Numbered from the stretch's first letter, positions 1 to 8,919 are shown. The stretch: DNA of 64,000 nt from Burkholderiales bacterium (GCA_014860445.1 JACZJT010000052.1:62001-126000), one strand, 5' to 3'. Numbers and translations: made by a program. Notes: generated from the letters alone by a model not told the origin.

Positions 1-266
1 CTTGCATGCGCAATGAAATCGATGGGAAAAGCGATGGCACGCGCTTTTTTGCCGGCCATCGCCAACAATTCTTCTGAGGGATCGAGTCCATAGAGGTGCT
101 CGACGCCGGTGCCATAGAAGGGCAGGTTGAGGCCTGAGCCGACGCCGATTTCAAGCACGGTGCCGCGTGCTTTCGGCACAATGAGAGAACGGTAGCGCGT
201 CGCCGCCCTATTTCGCATCGCGACATCAACCAGCCGCGGCAAGATCCATTTCTGGTAAAAGCTCAT
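1..266 (-). CDS. Class I SAM methyltransferase, 3' part cut by window start
   Basis: The reverse strand reads MSFYQKWILPRLVDVAMRN from 266 and runs open to base 1, so only the first 88 residues are present. The glycine-rich SAM-binding motif I is visible as LEIGVGSGLNLPFYG, followed by the acidic post-motif GLDPSEELL. It lies 3 bp after the stop of the beta-barrel gene on the same strand and is probably the last gene of that operon. The substrate cannot be told from this part. About 78 of 88 residues match the N-terminus of the plus-strand methyltransferase at 12288-12932, so the two are recent paralogues in inverted orientation. Confidence 0.85.
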   Translation of the reverse strand, partial: MSFYQKWILPRLVDVAMRNRAATRYRSLIVPKARGTVLEIGVGSGLNLPFYGTGVEHLYGLDPSEELLAMAGKKARAIAFPIDFIAHA

Positions 267-269
267 ATC

Positions 270-1493
270 TCAAAAATTAAAACGAACCTGTAGATACACG
301 TTGTCGTCGTGCGAGAGTTGCCCGAACTGGCCCCAGGGCTTGCCGCCAAAGACGTTGGCGCCGATCGCTCCCCACACCTTGTCGGTGAAGCTGTAGCGCA
401 GCTCCGGGTTCACGAATCGGTCGCCGTTGCTGGCGTTGTACGAGGCATACGCGGAAAGCCGCAGGGTCTGATGCCGGAAGAACTGCGTCAGCCGCGCCGT
501 GACGGTATGGTTCCAGCGCTTTTCCACCGGGAAGCCTGCGGGCAGCGCCGCGAGATAGGCCCCATAGTCCTGCATGATTTCGGCGTAATACTGGAACGCG
601 AGGGAAAGGTCCTCGGCCGGTTGAATCTGGTAGCCTGCCAGCAGTCGGGTCTGGGAGTTGGGCACGGTAAAGTCGCTGCCCGACCGGTCCTGACGCGAGT
701 CATAGTAGGCGGCCTCCAGGCTCAGCACACCGTCGCCGGCCCGGCCGGAGACGCTGGCGCCATAGACCGAGAGCTGCGGGTAGAAATAGCTGATCTTGGT
801 CGGCGCCGTCATGCTGTCCGGCCGCATCGATGGCGTGCGCTGGAAGCCGCGATACAGGTAGAGCGCCGCGTCGTAGCCGGCGACATCGCGGTAAATGCGC
901 AGGCCGACATCGCCCTGGCCTGGCTTGATCGTCTCGCGATTCATGACCGCCGGCATCGGGTCGTAGAGATGAAAGCGGTTCGCATCCGGTATGCGGCTCT
1001 CTCGGAAACCCGGCGACAGCACCAGTTCGAAGTTGGCGAACTCGGGATAGGCGCCCAGCTTCACTGCATCCACGCCGCGCTTGAGATATTCCAACGGTCG
1101 CCCGGCGAAGAGCGCCTCGTGGTCCTTGGGAAAGACATCGTTGACGAATACCAGGTCGCCCAGTCCCCAGGTGATGACCTGCCGGCCGATCCGCATATCC
1201 CAATTGCCGGCGGTGTAATCGACGTAGCCCTCGCGCAGTTCGGATTGGTCCTGACGGCCGAGGTGATCATAGGAAAAGTCGCCCTTGGCCAGCAGCCGCC
1301 ACGCGCCGCCGCTAGCGTCTAGCTTGAGCTGGGCGCGCTCTTCCAACCACTTGTAATGGCGCCCGTCCGGGTTCGCCGCTACGGTGTTTGCGGCCGTGTT
1401 CTGCTGCAGGAAACCCGAAAGCGCGACCTCTGCGCGCGCCGCCGGGGGCGCCAGCAGAAGGACGAAGCAAAGTGCAGCGAGGCGTGACATCAT
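270..1493 (-). CDS. Outer-membrane beta-barrel (porin-like) protein
   Basis: About 407 residues with a cleavable signal peptide (hydrophobic LAALCFVLLLAPPAARA, cleavage after ARA) and many alternating aromatic/polar segments such as KWLEERAQLKLDA, ending in ...VYLQVRFNF. A terminal phenylalanine is typical of proteins inserted by the BAM complex. It resembles the DUF1302/alginate-export type of barrel found beside RND exporters and LolA-like proteins. The ATG at 1493 overlaps the TGA of the upstream LolA-like gene (ATGA), so it is probably translationally coupled; the track start at 1502 lies inside that gene. A role as the outer-membrane step of a lipid or hydrophobic-solute export route is inference from neighbours. 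Confidence 0.8.
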   Translation of the reverse strand: MMSRLAALCFVLLLAPPAARAEVALSGFLQQNTAANTVAANPDGRHYKWLEERAQLKLDASGGAWRLLAKGDFSYDHLGRQDQSELREGYVDYTAGNWDMRIGRQVITWGLGDLVFVNDVFPKDHEALFAGRPLEYLKRGVDAVKLGAYPEFANFELVLSPGFRESRIPDANRFHLYDPMPAVMNRETIKPGQGDVGLRIYRDVAGYDAALYLYRGFQRTPSMRPDSMTAPTKISYFYPQLSVYGASVSGRAGDGVLSLEAAYYDSRQDRSGSDFTVPNSQTRLLAGYQIQPAEDLSLAFQYYAEIMQDYGAYLAALPAGFPVEKRWNHTVTARLTQFFRHQTLRLSAYASYNASNGDRFVNPELRYSFTDKVWGAIGANVFGGKPWGQFGQLSHDDNVYLQVRFNF

Positions 1494-2278
1494 TCGACCC
1501 ACTTGCGCAACGGTTGCCGCAGGAATCTCTCCGAAAACAGGCTGTCCTCAATACCGAGGTTGTAGCCGGTGTTGAGGTAAGCGACCTCGGTGCGGTGGCC
1601 CGTCTGCAAGTTCTTCATGCTGCGCTTCACCACCGTGGGAATGCCCTGAACGTCCGCCACCTCGTCGGCCGTGAATACCTTGTAGGGGGCTCCCTTCTTG
1701 TCGAACTGCTCCTCCTTCAGCGGCAGGAAAGTCGACGTGTCCACCCAGGTCAGCTTGTAGCCAAAATCGGCGTCGGTGCCTTTGGGCGTGCTCTTCACCA
1801 CGTAGCAGTCGCGATTACCGACTTTTCCCTCGCGCTCAATCACGTGGTTGTCGTCCTCGAGGTCGCGGCCGGAGACATCCTCATAGGTAAAGTCCGAGCC
1901 GACGAAGCTGGAGCGCTTGTCCTGCGCGGCGATGCGCTTGACCATGTTGATGGCCGGGATGAACAGCCAGCGATCGTCGTCCTTGGCCGGGTACTTGTAG
2001 GTCATGAAGCTCATGTCCTTCACATCCGCCGGCCTAAAGAAGTACATGAAATATTTCTGCTCGCCGCCCGCCTCCCCCATGTTCTTGCGCAGCATGGTGA
2101 GTTCGCGCACCCGCTCCTGGCCGCCCTTGTTGATGAGTTTCATCACCACCCGCGCCTTGAAATCCGTGCCCGGATAGAGGAAAGCCGCCTGGGATTTCTT
2201 CATCACTTCCTCGCCTGTGAGGGCAAAGGCCTGCAGCGGCAGCAGGCCGGCAATTATCCATATCCACCAGCGTTTCAT
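1490..2278 (-). CDS. Outer-membrane lipoprotein-sorting (LolA-like) periplasmic protein
   Basis: 262 residues beginning MKRWWIWIIAGLLPLQAFA, a signal peptide with likely cleavage after AFA. The mature part (LTGEEVMKKSQAAFLYPGTDFKARVVMKL, then DDRWLFIPAINMVKRIAAQDKRSSFVGSDFTYED) resembles the COG2834 LolA-like group, which folds as a half-barrel carrying a lipid or acyl chain through the periplasm. The start at 2278 is preceded by AAAGGAG inside the end of the RND gene; the track ORF began 27 bp further upstream without support. It lies between an RND exporter and a beta-barrel, so a shuttle role between inner and outer membrane is likely. The cargo is unknown. Confidence 0.8.
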   Translation of the reverse strand: MKRWWIWIIAGLLPLQAFALTGEEVMKKSQAAFLYPGTDFKARVVMKLINKGGQERVRELTMLRKNMGEAGGEQKYFMYFFRPADVKDMSFMTYKYPAKDDDRWLFIPAINMVKRIAAQDKRSSFVGSDFTYEDVSGRDLEDDNHVIEREGKVGNRDCYVVKSTPKGTDADFGYKLTWVDTSTFLPLKEEQFDKKGAPYKVFTADEVADVQGIPTVVKRSMKNLQTGHRTEVAYLNTGYNLGIEDSLFSERFLRQPLRKWVE

Positions 2279-2279
2279 T

Positions 2280-4628
2280 TCAATCTCCTTTCGAATGTGC
2301 GGCAACCGCTATGGCCGCCGGCTTGGGTTCGTCGAGCAGCCAGTTGCGCCCGAGCATGACCAGCGCGGGCAGATAAAGGACGGTGAGCAGCGCCGAGAGC
2401 AGCATCATCGCCACAATGAACGCTCCCACCGCAATGTAGGGCGTGAGCGGCGCGAACAGCATCACCGAAAAGGCCGCCGCAAACAGCAGCGCATTGCGCA
2501 GTATCCCCTTGCCCGGTCGCGATGCCGTCCACAGCAGCGCCTCGCGCACCGCTGCCTCGCTCCTGCCGCCATTCGACTCGGCCAAGCGCTGGCGGAAGCG
2601 GCTGACGAAATGGATGGCAAAATCGACGGCCATGCCCAGCGACAGCGTGCTTAGCACCGACAGCGGCATGTCGAAATCCTTGCCGGTGAAACCGACTACA
2701 CCATAGATGAGCAGGATGGTGAACAGCAACGGCACGTAGCCGATCAGGGCCCATTTTGCCGAGCGGAACGCGAGGGCAAGGATGGCAAACACCACCACCA
2801 GCGCCAGCGACAAGCCCAGCACCATATCGCCCAGCACCTCGTCGTTCCATACCAGATTGAAATAGGCAATGCCGGCCGGTTTCACCGTCACCGCCAATGG
2901 ATGGGCCTGCTGATAGGTCTGCGCCGCGTGGATCACCTGGCGCATGGCTTCCGCATCCCAGGTCTTGAGCTGCACCCACAGGTTGGCCTTCTGGAAGCCG
3001 GAATCGATCACGTTGTCCAGATCCGATGGCTTGGCCGACATGCTGAACAGGAAAAGATATTGACCGACCGTGTCCTGCGTTTCCGGAATGGTGTCGAATT
3101 TCGGGTCGTCGTCGTGCAGCACGCGGTTGATGCGCTTCACATAGTCGGCTACCGAAAAGGTCTTGCCCACCACGGGCATGCCTTCCAGGTCGCGCTGCAA
3201 TCCTTCCAGCCAACGCATGGCCTCCGGCCGTTTCATGAACTCGGGTTCCTTGGACTGCACCACCAGATAGCCCAGGGAAGTGCCACCCAGCGCCTGGTTC
3301 ATCGCCGTATCGGCCACGCGGATCTCGCTCGATTGCTTGAACCAGGCGACGAGGTTATTGTTGATGTGGATTTTCGTCGTGCCGACGATGGCCACGGCCA
3401 TCATGACGACACCCAGCAGCGCGACGGCCAGCGGGCGATCGGTGCCGATCCTGCCGATACCACGCAGCAAACGCGCGCTGCGGTCCAGTTCGACGCTTTC
3501 GTTAGCGGCGGCCTGGGCGATCTTATCCTCCTTGACGAAGGTGAGAATCGCCGGGATCAGGCTGAAGGAGAACAGCCGCAACACCACCGTGCCGAAGGCG
3601 ATCAGCCCGCCAAACACTTTCACCGGCACGATGTTCATGAACAGCAGCACGGCGAAGCCGGCGGCAGTGGCGAGCGCGGTGTAGCGCACCGGCCGGCTCA
3701 CCGCCTGCATGGTCTCTCGAATCGCCGCCAGTTTGTCGTGCTTCTCGCGGTAGCGGAAATAGAACTCGTTGAAGATGTGGATGCTGTCGGTGGCAATGGC
3801 CATGAGGAACACCGGCGCCATCGAACTCATGATATGCACCGGAAAGCCGGCTCCGATCAACAGGCCCATGCTCCAGATGATGGCAGCCATGGCCACCGCC
3901 ATCATGGCGATGGACAGCGCGAGGTTGCGAAACATGAGTTGGATGGCGATGAACATGATCATGCCCGCGATCGGCGAGAAGATGCCCATCAGCTTGAACA
4001 TCTCGGCGCCAAAGGTATCGCGCGCCACGGGGTCGCCGGCAATGTAGTAGCGCTCCGGGCCGTTCTCCGCGGCCACGATGGCGTGGATCTTGTTGGCGAT
4101 CTCGGCGCCGTTGGCGCCCTTTTCCAGCGGCACGTAGATGGCCGTGGTCTTGCCGTCTTTCGAGATTACGCGATCGACCAGGAGCGGGTTACCGAACAGG
4201 GCGCCGCGCAAGGCCTCGACCTCGGCATCCGTCTTGGGCGCGCCCGGCATCAGCGGTCCGACCTTGAGCGTGCCGGCTTCGGCCGTGACGTTGGTGATGG
4301 TGGTGAAGCCGTTCACGTCGCGGCTGGCCACGCCTGGAAGCGCAAGGATTTTGTCGGTAATGTGGGCGATGCGGCCCAGGGTTTCCCGATTGAGCACCCC
4401 CGCGTCGTTTTCCACGCCGACGACGATGGTGTCTTCGTAGAGCCCGAAAGTCTTGTCCACCTCGTCATTCCAGACACGCACGTCGGACGTATCCGGTAGC
4501 ATGTGCTTGGGATTGGTGTCCGTGCGGATTTTCGGAAACTGGGTGAGGAATAGCAGCGTGAGTGCCACCGTCGCCCAGACAACCAGTTTCGGACGGCGGA
4601 TGGAGAATTCGACCAATGAGAATTTCAT
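2280..4628 (-). CDS. RND superfamily (MMPL/HpnN-type) exporter
   Basis: 782 residues, the size of the MMPL/COG1033 exporters. The sequence starts MKFSLVEFSIRRPKLVVWATVALTLLFL with TM1, then a periplasmic loop with DTNPKHMLPDTSDVRVWNDEVDKTFG, a TM2-6 bundle, a second large loop and a second TM bundle ending near the C-terminus, so the internal duplication of RND proteins is visible. The start at 4628 is preceded by AAGGGAG; the track ORF (to 4682) runs into the methyltransferase gene. Members such as HpnN move hopanoids or other lipids to the outer membrane. The following LolA-like and barrel genes make an envelope lipid transport role likely but unproven. Confidence 0.85.
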   Translation of the reverse strand: MKFSLVEFSIRRPKLVVWATVALTLLFLTQFPKIRTDTNPKHMLPDTSDVRVWNDEVDKTFGLYEDTIVVGVENDAGVLNRETLGRIAHITDKILALPGVASRDVNGFTTITNVTAEAGTLKVGPLMPGAPKTDAEVEALRGALFGNPLLVDRVISKDGKTTAIYVPLEKGANGAEIANKIHAIVAAENGPERYYIAGDPVARDTFGAEMFKLMGIFSPIAGMIMFIAIQLMFRNLALSIAMMAVAMAAIIWSMGLLIGAGFPVHIMSSMAPVFLMAIATDSIHIFNEFYFRYREKHDKLAAIRETMQAVSRPVRYTALATAAGFAVLLFMNIVPVKVFGGLIAFGTVVLRLFSFSLIPAILTFVKEDKIAQAAANESVELDRSARLLRGIGRIGTDRPLAVALLGVVMMAVAIVGTTKIHINNNLVAWFKQSSEIRVADTAMNQALGGTSLGYLVVQSKEPEFMKRPEAMRWLEGLQRDLEGMPVVGKTFSVADYVKRINRVLHDDDPKFDTIPETQDTVGQYLFLFSMSAKPSDLDNVIDSGFQKANLWVQLKTWDAEAMRQVIHAAQTYQQAHPLAVTVKPAGIAYFNLVWNDEVLGDMVLGLSLALVVVFAILALAFRSAKWALIGYVPLLFTILLIYGVVGFTGKDFDMPLSVLSTLSLGMAVDFAIHFVSRFRQRLAESNGGRSEAAVREALLWTASRPGKGILRNALLFAAAFSVMLFAPLTPYIAVGAFIVAMMLLSALLTVLYLPALVMLGRNWLLDEPKPAAIAVAAHSKGD

Positions 4629-4659
4629 AGTGATGTGCTCCCTTAAATCGATAATCCGT

Positions 4660-5316
4660 TCAGTGAAGTCCGGGCGCGACATCGGCCGCTACCGCAACAA
4701 AGGCGCCGCAGCAGGGCGCCATTCGTTCCAGATGCGGCTCGGCCCAGCGCGCGACACGGCCTCCGCCCGGGAGCATGATGGCGGTGCGCAGCGTGAGGTT
4801 GCGCGCCGGCTGTCCTGCAAACAGGCGCTCGACTTCACGCCGTGTATGCCAGTGCGCGCCCCAATAAGCGCCACGGCCGCCATCGCGCCCTTTGGTGAAC
4901 CAGAGCAGGCTGTGCCGGTTGAGTAGTCCGAGCGCGACGCGGCGGCGGGCAACCCGCAGCATCTCCATCAGGGCGCGACGCGCTTCGCGCATGAAGCAGA
5001 GGGCAGTCACGCTGGTCACCAGATCGAAACTGCGGTTGGTAAAGGGGAGGCTCTGCCCGTCCGCGGCAACATAGATCGCCTTGCCGCGACCGGCGGCGAA
5101 GCGCGCCGAGGCAAAATCGACATCAGCCCCCACGGTCCAGTCGACGGCCGCGCTATCGGAAAAGCGACGCGTAAAATAGCCGGTGCCGCAGCCCACATCC
5201 AGCACGGTTTCTCCGAAACGCGGTGTCAGAAGCTCGTCGAGCAAGCGATATTCGATGCCTCCGATCCATGCGCCGCGCGGTGTCGTGTACCATTCTTCAT
5301 ACTGTTCCGGCTGCAT
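4660..5316 (-). CDS. Class I SAM-dependent methyltransferase
   Basis: 218 residues with SAM motif I VLDVGCGTGYFTRRFSD near residue 38, an acidic motif II GADVDFASAR, and motif LPFTNRSFDLVTSVTALCF typical of the Methyltransf_11 group. It resembles UbiE/BioC-like enzymes but no substrate signature is recognised. It is the first gene of the minus-strand operon continuing into the RND exporter (31 bp gap). Its residues and motifs differ from the other two methyltransferases in the window, so it is not a copy of them. Confidence 0.85.
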   Translation of the reverse strand: MQPEQYEEWYTTPRGAWIGGIEYRLLDELLTPRFGETVLDVGCGTGYFTRRFSDSAAVDWTVGADVDFASARFAAGRGKAIYVAADGQSLPFTNRSFDLVTSVTALCFMREARRALMEMLRVARRRVALGLLNRHSLLWFTKGRDGGRGAYWGAHWHTRREVERLFAGQPARNLTLRTAIMLPGGGRVARWAEPHLERMAPCCGAFVAVAADVAPGLH

Positions 5317-5384
5317 GGATCCTCTCTGATTTTCGCTTTTGTCTAACCGCTATTTGAAATGTGACACGCGCATCGAAGCGCTCC

Positions 5385-6590
5385 TCACTGCCCCTGCTGC
5401 AGGACAATGCGGCTTCGAAACACCTCGTATGCAATCGGCTCAGTGTTCTCGTAGCCGATGCGCGCGCGCCGCGCCTCGTCCAGCAGGTGGTATCGAACCA
5501 CGGCCTCGACCGCCGCCGGCTTGCCTGCGGCCGGGACGTCGATGCGATAGCTGCGCGGCTGGTTGCGCGGCAGGCGCGTGTCCCACAGGTCGATGATGAA
5601 GGGGCGCCACATGGTGGTGCGTTTCAGCGAGTGATTTTCTTCGGCTAGCGTTTGCCCATTGCGGTCGAGCACGCGCAGGTGCACGGTCAGATGGCGGTCC
5701 GGCGTCCCGGTAGGCAGAAAATGGGCCGCGCCTACATTGGTCAAGCTCAGTGCGTAGGCGCGCCGGTCCGCCCCGATCTCGGCGAAGCGGATATCCAGTG
5801 CTTGTTTCACCGTCGCCGGGTCGTGCCCGCCGCGCCACAGGTGGCGGCGCGCCTTCCGCACTGGGCCGCCATCGACCAGCGCACGCTCGACCGCCGGCAT
5901 GTGGCACTGCACGCAGCCGAGCTCGCTCGCGTCGCCCACCGCCAACTCGCCGCTGCGACCTTTCCACTGGCCCCCGCCGGCCGCAATCTCGGCCGCGGTG
6001 CCGCAGGGCGGATAGCGGAAAAAGGTATCCCAGCGCTCGCCCTGGACCACGTGACAGCGCAGGCAGATCTCGTTCGCATCCGCGAGTTTCTCCACCGGAT
6101 GGGATGCATCGACGTCGCCAATGGGGCCGAGCATCTTTCCATCTTTGTAGTGGCACGCTGCGCAGGTCACGCCTTCGTGCTGCAGCTTGGCATCGAAATC
6201 GGGGTTGTCGGCGAGGATGGGTTTCAATTTCTCCGCGTCGCTGAAGCCGAGCACCTTGTATTCCTGTTGCCGGTCGAGGGGAATGTGGCAGTTCTTGCAA
6301 ATCTGCTGCAACTCGTCGAACTTCCAGTCGACCTGGAAGTAGGGATCGGTCCAGGCCTGGCTATGGATGCTCGTTTTCCATTCGGCATAGATCTCGCGGT
6401 GGCAGGCGCCACAGGTGCTGGCCCGCAGCGCGTCCGTCGACATGGACGATTTGCTGGTGTCCATCGGGCGCTCGAAGTTCTCTGTCACGACGAAGATGTT
6501 CATCGGACGCACCAGGCGCCAGCCGAGGAAGACCGCGAAGATAGCGATACCGATACCGACAATGATGGCCCGCTTTCGGGTCATGGCCAT
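5385..6590 (-). CDS. Membrane-anchored pentahaem c-type cytochrome
   Basis: About 401 residues. An N-terminal uncleaved anchor (RAIIVGIGIAIFAVFLGWRLV) is followed by five CxxCH haem sites: CGACH, CKNCH, CAACH, CLRCH and CVQCH, all within the first two thirds. The C-terminal third has no haem site and contains GAAHFLPTGTPDRHLTVHLRVLDRNG, resembling the beta-rich tail of cytochrome c554/NrfA-like multihaem proteins. The start MAMTRKR at 6590 follows a GAGGGG ribosome site; 6584 is a possible alternative. It is probably a periplasmic electron carrier or small oxidoreductase. The next genes on the strand are a DsrE-like and a rhodanese protein, so a link to sulfur redox chemistry is plausible but inferred. 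Confidence 0.8.
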   Translation of the reverse strand: MAMTRKRAIIVGIGIAIFAVFLGWRLVRPMNIFVVTENFERPMDTSKSSMSTDALRASTCGACHREIYAEWKTSIHSQAWTDPYFQVDWKFDELQQICKNCHIPLDRQQEYKVLGFSDAEKLKPILADNPDFDAKLQHEGVTCAACHYKDGKMLGPIGDVDASHPVEKLADANEICLRCHVVQGERWDTFFRYPPCGTAAEIAAGGGQWKGRSGELAVGDASELGCVQCHMPAVERALVDGGPVRKARRHLWRGGHDPATVKQALDIRFAEIGADRRAYALSLTNVGAAHFLPTGTPDRHLTVHLRVLDRNGQTLAEENHSLKRTTMWRPFIIDLWDTRLPRNQPRSYRIDVPAAGKPAAVEAVVRYHLLDEARRARIGYENTEPIAYEVFRSRIVLQQGQ

Positions 6591-6656
6591 GTCGAGCCCC
6601 CTCGGCAGCACGCGCTGGCGGAAAACCTGTGGTTCATATGCGCCACGGCCTTTGCC

Positions 6657-7007
6657 TCAGAATACGATCACTTTGTCGGCCCACTGCGTCCAGGACGTCA
6701 GTTCGGCGAGAGTCCCTCTGTAGGTTCCCTCCAAGAGCTCGGGATCGGTGATCCCGCGCGCATCCATGCAGGTTCCGCACACACCCACTTCGGCCTTGTT
6801 GCGCACAATGCGACCGAGCATGAGCTGAATGTTGTAGTAACCCTCGGGCACCTTTTGTCCGCCTTTGGCGCAGGACGCCGCGTCGCCTATCAGAAACAGC
6901 TTCACTTCCTCGTCCTCCGCCTTCGACAGGGATCCCGCGAGGCGCAAGCCGTTATAGCTGCGCTCGCTGCCGTAGGGAGCATCGTTCAGGATGAATAGGG
7001 TTTTCAT
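6657..7007 (-). CDS. DsrE/DsrF-like protein
   Basis: 116 residues starting MKTLFILNDAPYGSERSYNGLRLAGSL, the typical beginning of the DsrE-like fold, with ELFL-type core strand VKLFLIGDAASCAKGG and the conserved cysteine region VGVCGTCMDARGI. DsrE-family proteins carry persulfide sulfur between donors such as rhodaneses and TusA; small soluble forms act in the cytoplasm. It lies between the pentahaem cytochrome and the TVP38-rhodanese fusion on the same strand. Cysteine 94 or 97 is the probable sulfur carrier. The actual partner is unknown. Confidence 0.8.
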   Translation of the reverse strand: MKTLFILNDAPYGSERSYNGLRLAGSLSKAEDEEVKLFLIGDAASCAKGGQKVPEGYYNIQLMLGRIVRNKAEVGVCGTCMDARGITDPELLEGTYRGTLAELTSWTQWADKVIVF

Positions 7008-7027
7008 GGTGTCGTTTTCCTATTGCG

Positions 7028-8014
7028 TTATGGTCCGGATTCATGTGCGATCGCGTATCCTTCCTTGTTCCACTGTTCCATGCCGCCGCGGAGGATACAG
7101 ACGTTGGTAAAGCCGGCCTGTTTGAGCTGGCTGGCGGCGGTCAGCGAGCGCTTGTGGGTTCTACAGACCAGCGTCAGCGGCTGCTGCTTCGACTGTTCGA
7201 GTTCCGCCAGTCGCGCAGGTAGTTCGGCGAGCGGAATGTTGCGCGCGCCTGGGATGTGGCCGAGCGGGCCTGTAAAATCGCCCGCGTCGCGGAGGTCGAT
7301 CAGCAGTGGTTTGTCGCTTTGTTCGAGCCTGCCTTTGAGACTGACGCCGTCGATCCAACGGATGCCGGCCTGGCGATACTGTCGTACCAGCCGGGGCAGG
7401 AAAGCGACGAACGCCAGCAGCGCTAGCGCCAACAATGCGTTACGGATTGCGCCAGCCTCTCCGGCAAGCGCTTCGCGCCCCGCGTGACCGAGCCACGAAT
7501 AGGCGAGCGCGCCGGGAAACATGCATACGAAGGAGGCAGCCGCGTAGGCGAGCAGCGGGATACGCGTCAGGCCGAGCGCGTAATTCACCAGGTTGAAGGG
7601 GAACAAGGGCACCAGTCGCACGAAAGCGACAAAGCGCCAGCCTTCGGCCTCCACGCCTTCGATCAGTTGCTTAAGCCTGCCGCCGGCGCGGCGCGCGACC
7701 CAGTCGGCGGCGAGATAGCGCGCGACAAGGAAGGCGAGCGTTGCGCCCAGCGTGGCGCCGGTCAGGCTGTACAGCGCTCCGGGGATGGCGCCGAACAGCG
7801 CGCCTGCCGCTAGCGTGAGCACCGATCCGGGAAGGAACAACACGGTCGCCGCCGCATAGAGGGCGATAAAGGCCAACGGTGCCCAGACGCCAACCTCGGC
7901 CAGCCAACTCGAAAGTGCGTCCGCGCTCAGCGCCTCGCGGTTGGCGAAACCGAAGGCCAGACCCGCGGCCAGCGCCAAAGCGAGCCCGGCGCGAGCTACG
8001 TTACCTGGCTTCAT
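7028..8014 (-). CDS. TVP38/TMEM64 (DedA-like) membrane protein fused to rhodanese
   Basis: 328 residues from MKPGNVARAG. Residues 1-220 are a polytopic membrane domain with the VTT/SNARE-associated pattern (FLPGSVLTLAAGALFG, then RLVPLFPFNLVNYALGLTRI). Residues 230-328 are a rhodanese domain: LLIDLRDAGDFTGPLGHIPGARNIPL and the active-site loop LVCRTHKRSLTAA with its catalytic cysteine. The start at 8014 overlaps the end of the preceding fatty-acid hydroxylase gene; the track's earlier start is deep inside that gene. The fusion would place a sulfurtransferase at the cytoplasmic face of the inner membrane. Neighbouring DsrE and ArsR-rhodanese genes agree with sulfur handling. Confidence 0.85.
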   Translation of the reverse strand: MKPGNVARAGLALALAAGLAFGFANREALSADALSSWLAEVGVWAPLAFIALYAAATVLFLPGSVLTLAAGALFGAIPGALYSLTGATLGATLAFLVARYLAADWVARRAGGRLKQLIEGVEAEGWRFVAFVRLVPLFPFNLVNYALGLTRIPLLAYAAASFVCMFPGALAYSWLGHAGREALAGEAGAIRNALLALALLAFVAFLPRLVRQYRQAGIRWIDGVSLKGRLEQSDKPLLIDLRDAGDFTGPLGHIPGARNIPLAELPARLAELEQSKQQPLTLVCRTHKRSLTAASQLKQAGFTNVCILRGGMEQWNKEGYAIAHESGP

Positions 8015-8864
8015 GATCCGAATCCGATTCGCTCCCGATTGCATAGCCGCCGCCCGCGTTCACGAACGGAAGCGCAAGCAACCCGGTGAGTTTGACCGCC
8101 TGTTCGCTGCCGGTCAGCCCCTTCACGCCGATTGCCATGCTCTCCTGCGGCAGGCGCGCGCTCTCGCGATAGGTGCCGCACAGCCGGTCCCACCAGGGGA
8201 GGTTGAAACCGAAGTTACTGTTCGTCTCGGCTACCTCCATGGAATGATGAATGCGATGCATCTCGGGTGTCACCAGTATCCAGCGCAGCAAGCGATCGAC
8301 CGGCGCGCGCAGCCGCAGATTGGCGTGGTTGAACATCGCCGTGGCGTTCAACAGCACCTCGAACACCAATACCGCGGCGGCCGGCGCCCCGAGCACCGCT
8401 ATTGCCGCGAACTTAATCAGCATCGACAGCAAGATTTCGATCGAATGAAAGCGCGCGCCGGTGGTCACGTCGATGTCCGCGTCGGCGTGATGTACTCGGT
8501 GCAGGCGCCAGAGCACCGGCACGGCGTGAAACATGACGTGCTGCAAATAGATGACGAAATCGAGCGCAAGCACCGACAGTGCGAACGCCCACCAGAACGG
8601 GATCTCAAAAGCGTTCAGCAATCCCCAGCCGTGCTCGGCCGCGCGCAGCGCGAATCCAACCGCCGCAATCGGAAACAGCAGGCGCAGAATCAGACTGTTC
8701 AACACTACCAGCGCCAGGTTGTGCAGCCAGCGAACGCGCCGCGGCAGCAACCGTACCCGTCTGGGCGCCAGGGCCTCCCACGCCGCCATCAGCGCGAACA
8801 CGCCGAAGAAGGCGCTTAGGCGAACGGTCGGTTCGTGGGCCAACGCCCATTCGTTAAATGTCAT
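8001..8864 (-). CDS. Sterol desaturase / fatty acid hydroxylase superfamily protein
   Basis: About 287 residues with several TM segments and the histidine clusters of the di-iron membrane hydroxylases: HVMFH, HRVHH and a late HRIHHS. These ligate the two irons in the ERG3/ERG25/C4-hydroxylase fold (PF04116). The start at 8864 (MTFNEWALAHEP) has GAGGA six bases upstream; 8870 is an alternative. It is the first gene of the minus-strand group that continues into the TVP38-rhodanese gene, divergent from the ArsR-rhodanese regulator. The substrate, perhaps a membrane lipid, is unknown. Confidence 0.8.
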   Translation of the reverse strand: MTFNEWALAHEPTVRLSAFFGVFALMAAWEALAPRRVRLLPRRVRWLHNLALVVLNSLILRLLFPIAAVGFALRAAEHGWGLLNAFEIPFWWAFALSVLALDFVIYLQHVMFHAVPVLWRLHRVHHADADIDVTTGARFHSIEILLSMLIKFAAIAVLGAPAAAVLVFEVLLNATAMFNHANLRLRAPVDRLLRWILVTPEMHRIHHSMEVAETNSNFGFNLPWWDRLCGTYRESARLPQESMAIGVKGLTGSEQAVKLTGLLALPFVNAGGGYAIGSESDSDHEAR

Positions 8865-8888
8865 GCTCATTCCTCGTACGCTTGGAGC

Positions 8889-8916
8889 TTGCGTAAACCC
8901 ACGGGTCAGGTATAAT
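8889..8916 (+). promoter_or_regulatory. Sigma70-like promoter of the ArsR-rhodanese gene
   Basis: TTGCGT at 8889-8894 and a perfect TATAAT at 8911-8916 with a 16-bp spacer, reading toward the gene that starts at 8960. The predicted transcript start falls inside the inverted repeat at 8920-8945. Confidence 0.65.
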
Positions 8917-8919
8917 ACA

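Noticed and set aside
309-1322. 337-residue plus-strand ORF
   Set aside because: Antisense shadow of the beta-barrel gene; no recognisable family and no ribosome site.
2901-4499. 532-residue plus-strand ORF rich in histidine and aspartate
   Set aside because: Antisense shadow of the RND exporter, produced by high GC codon use.
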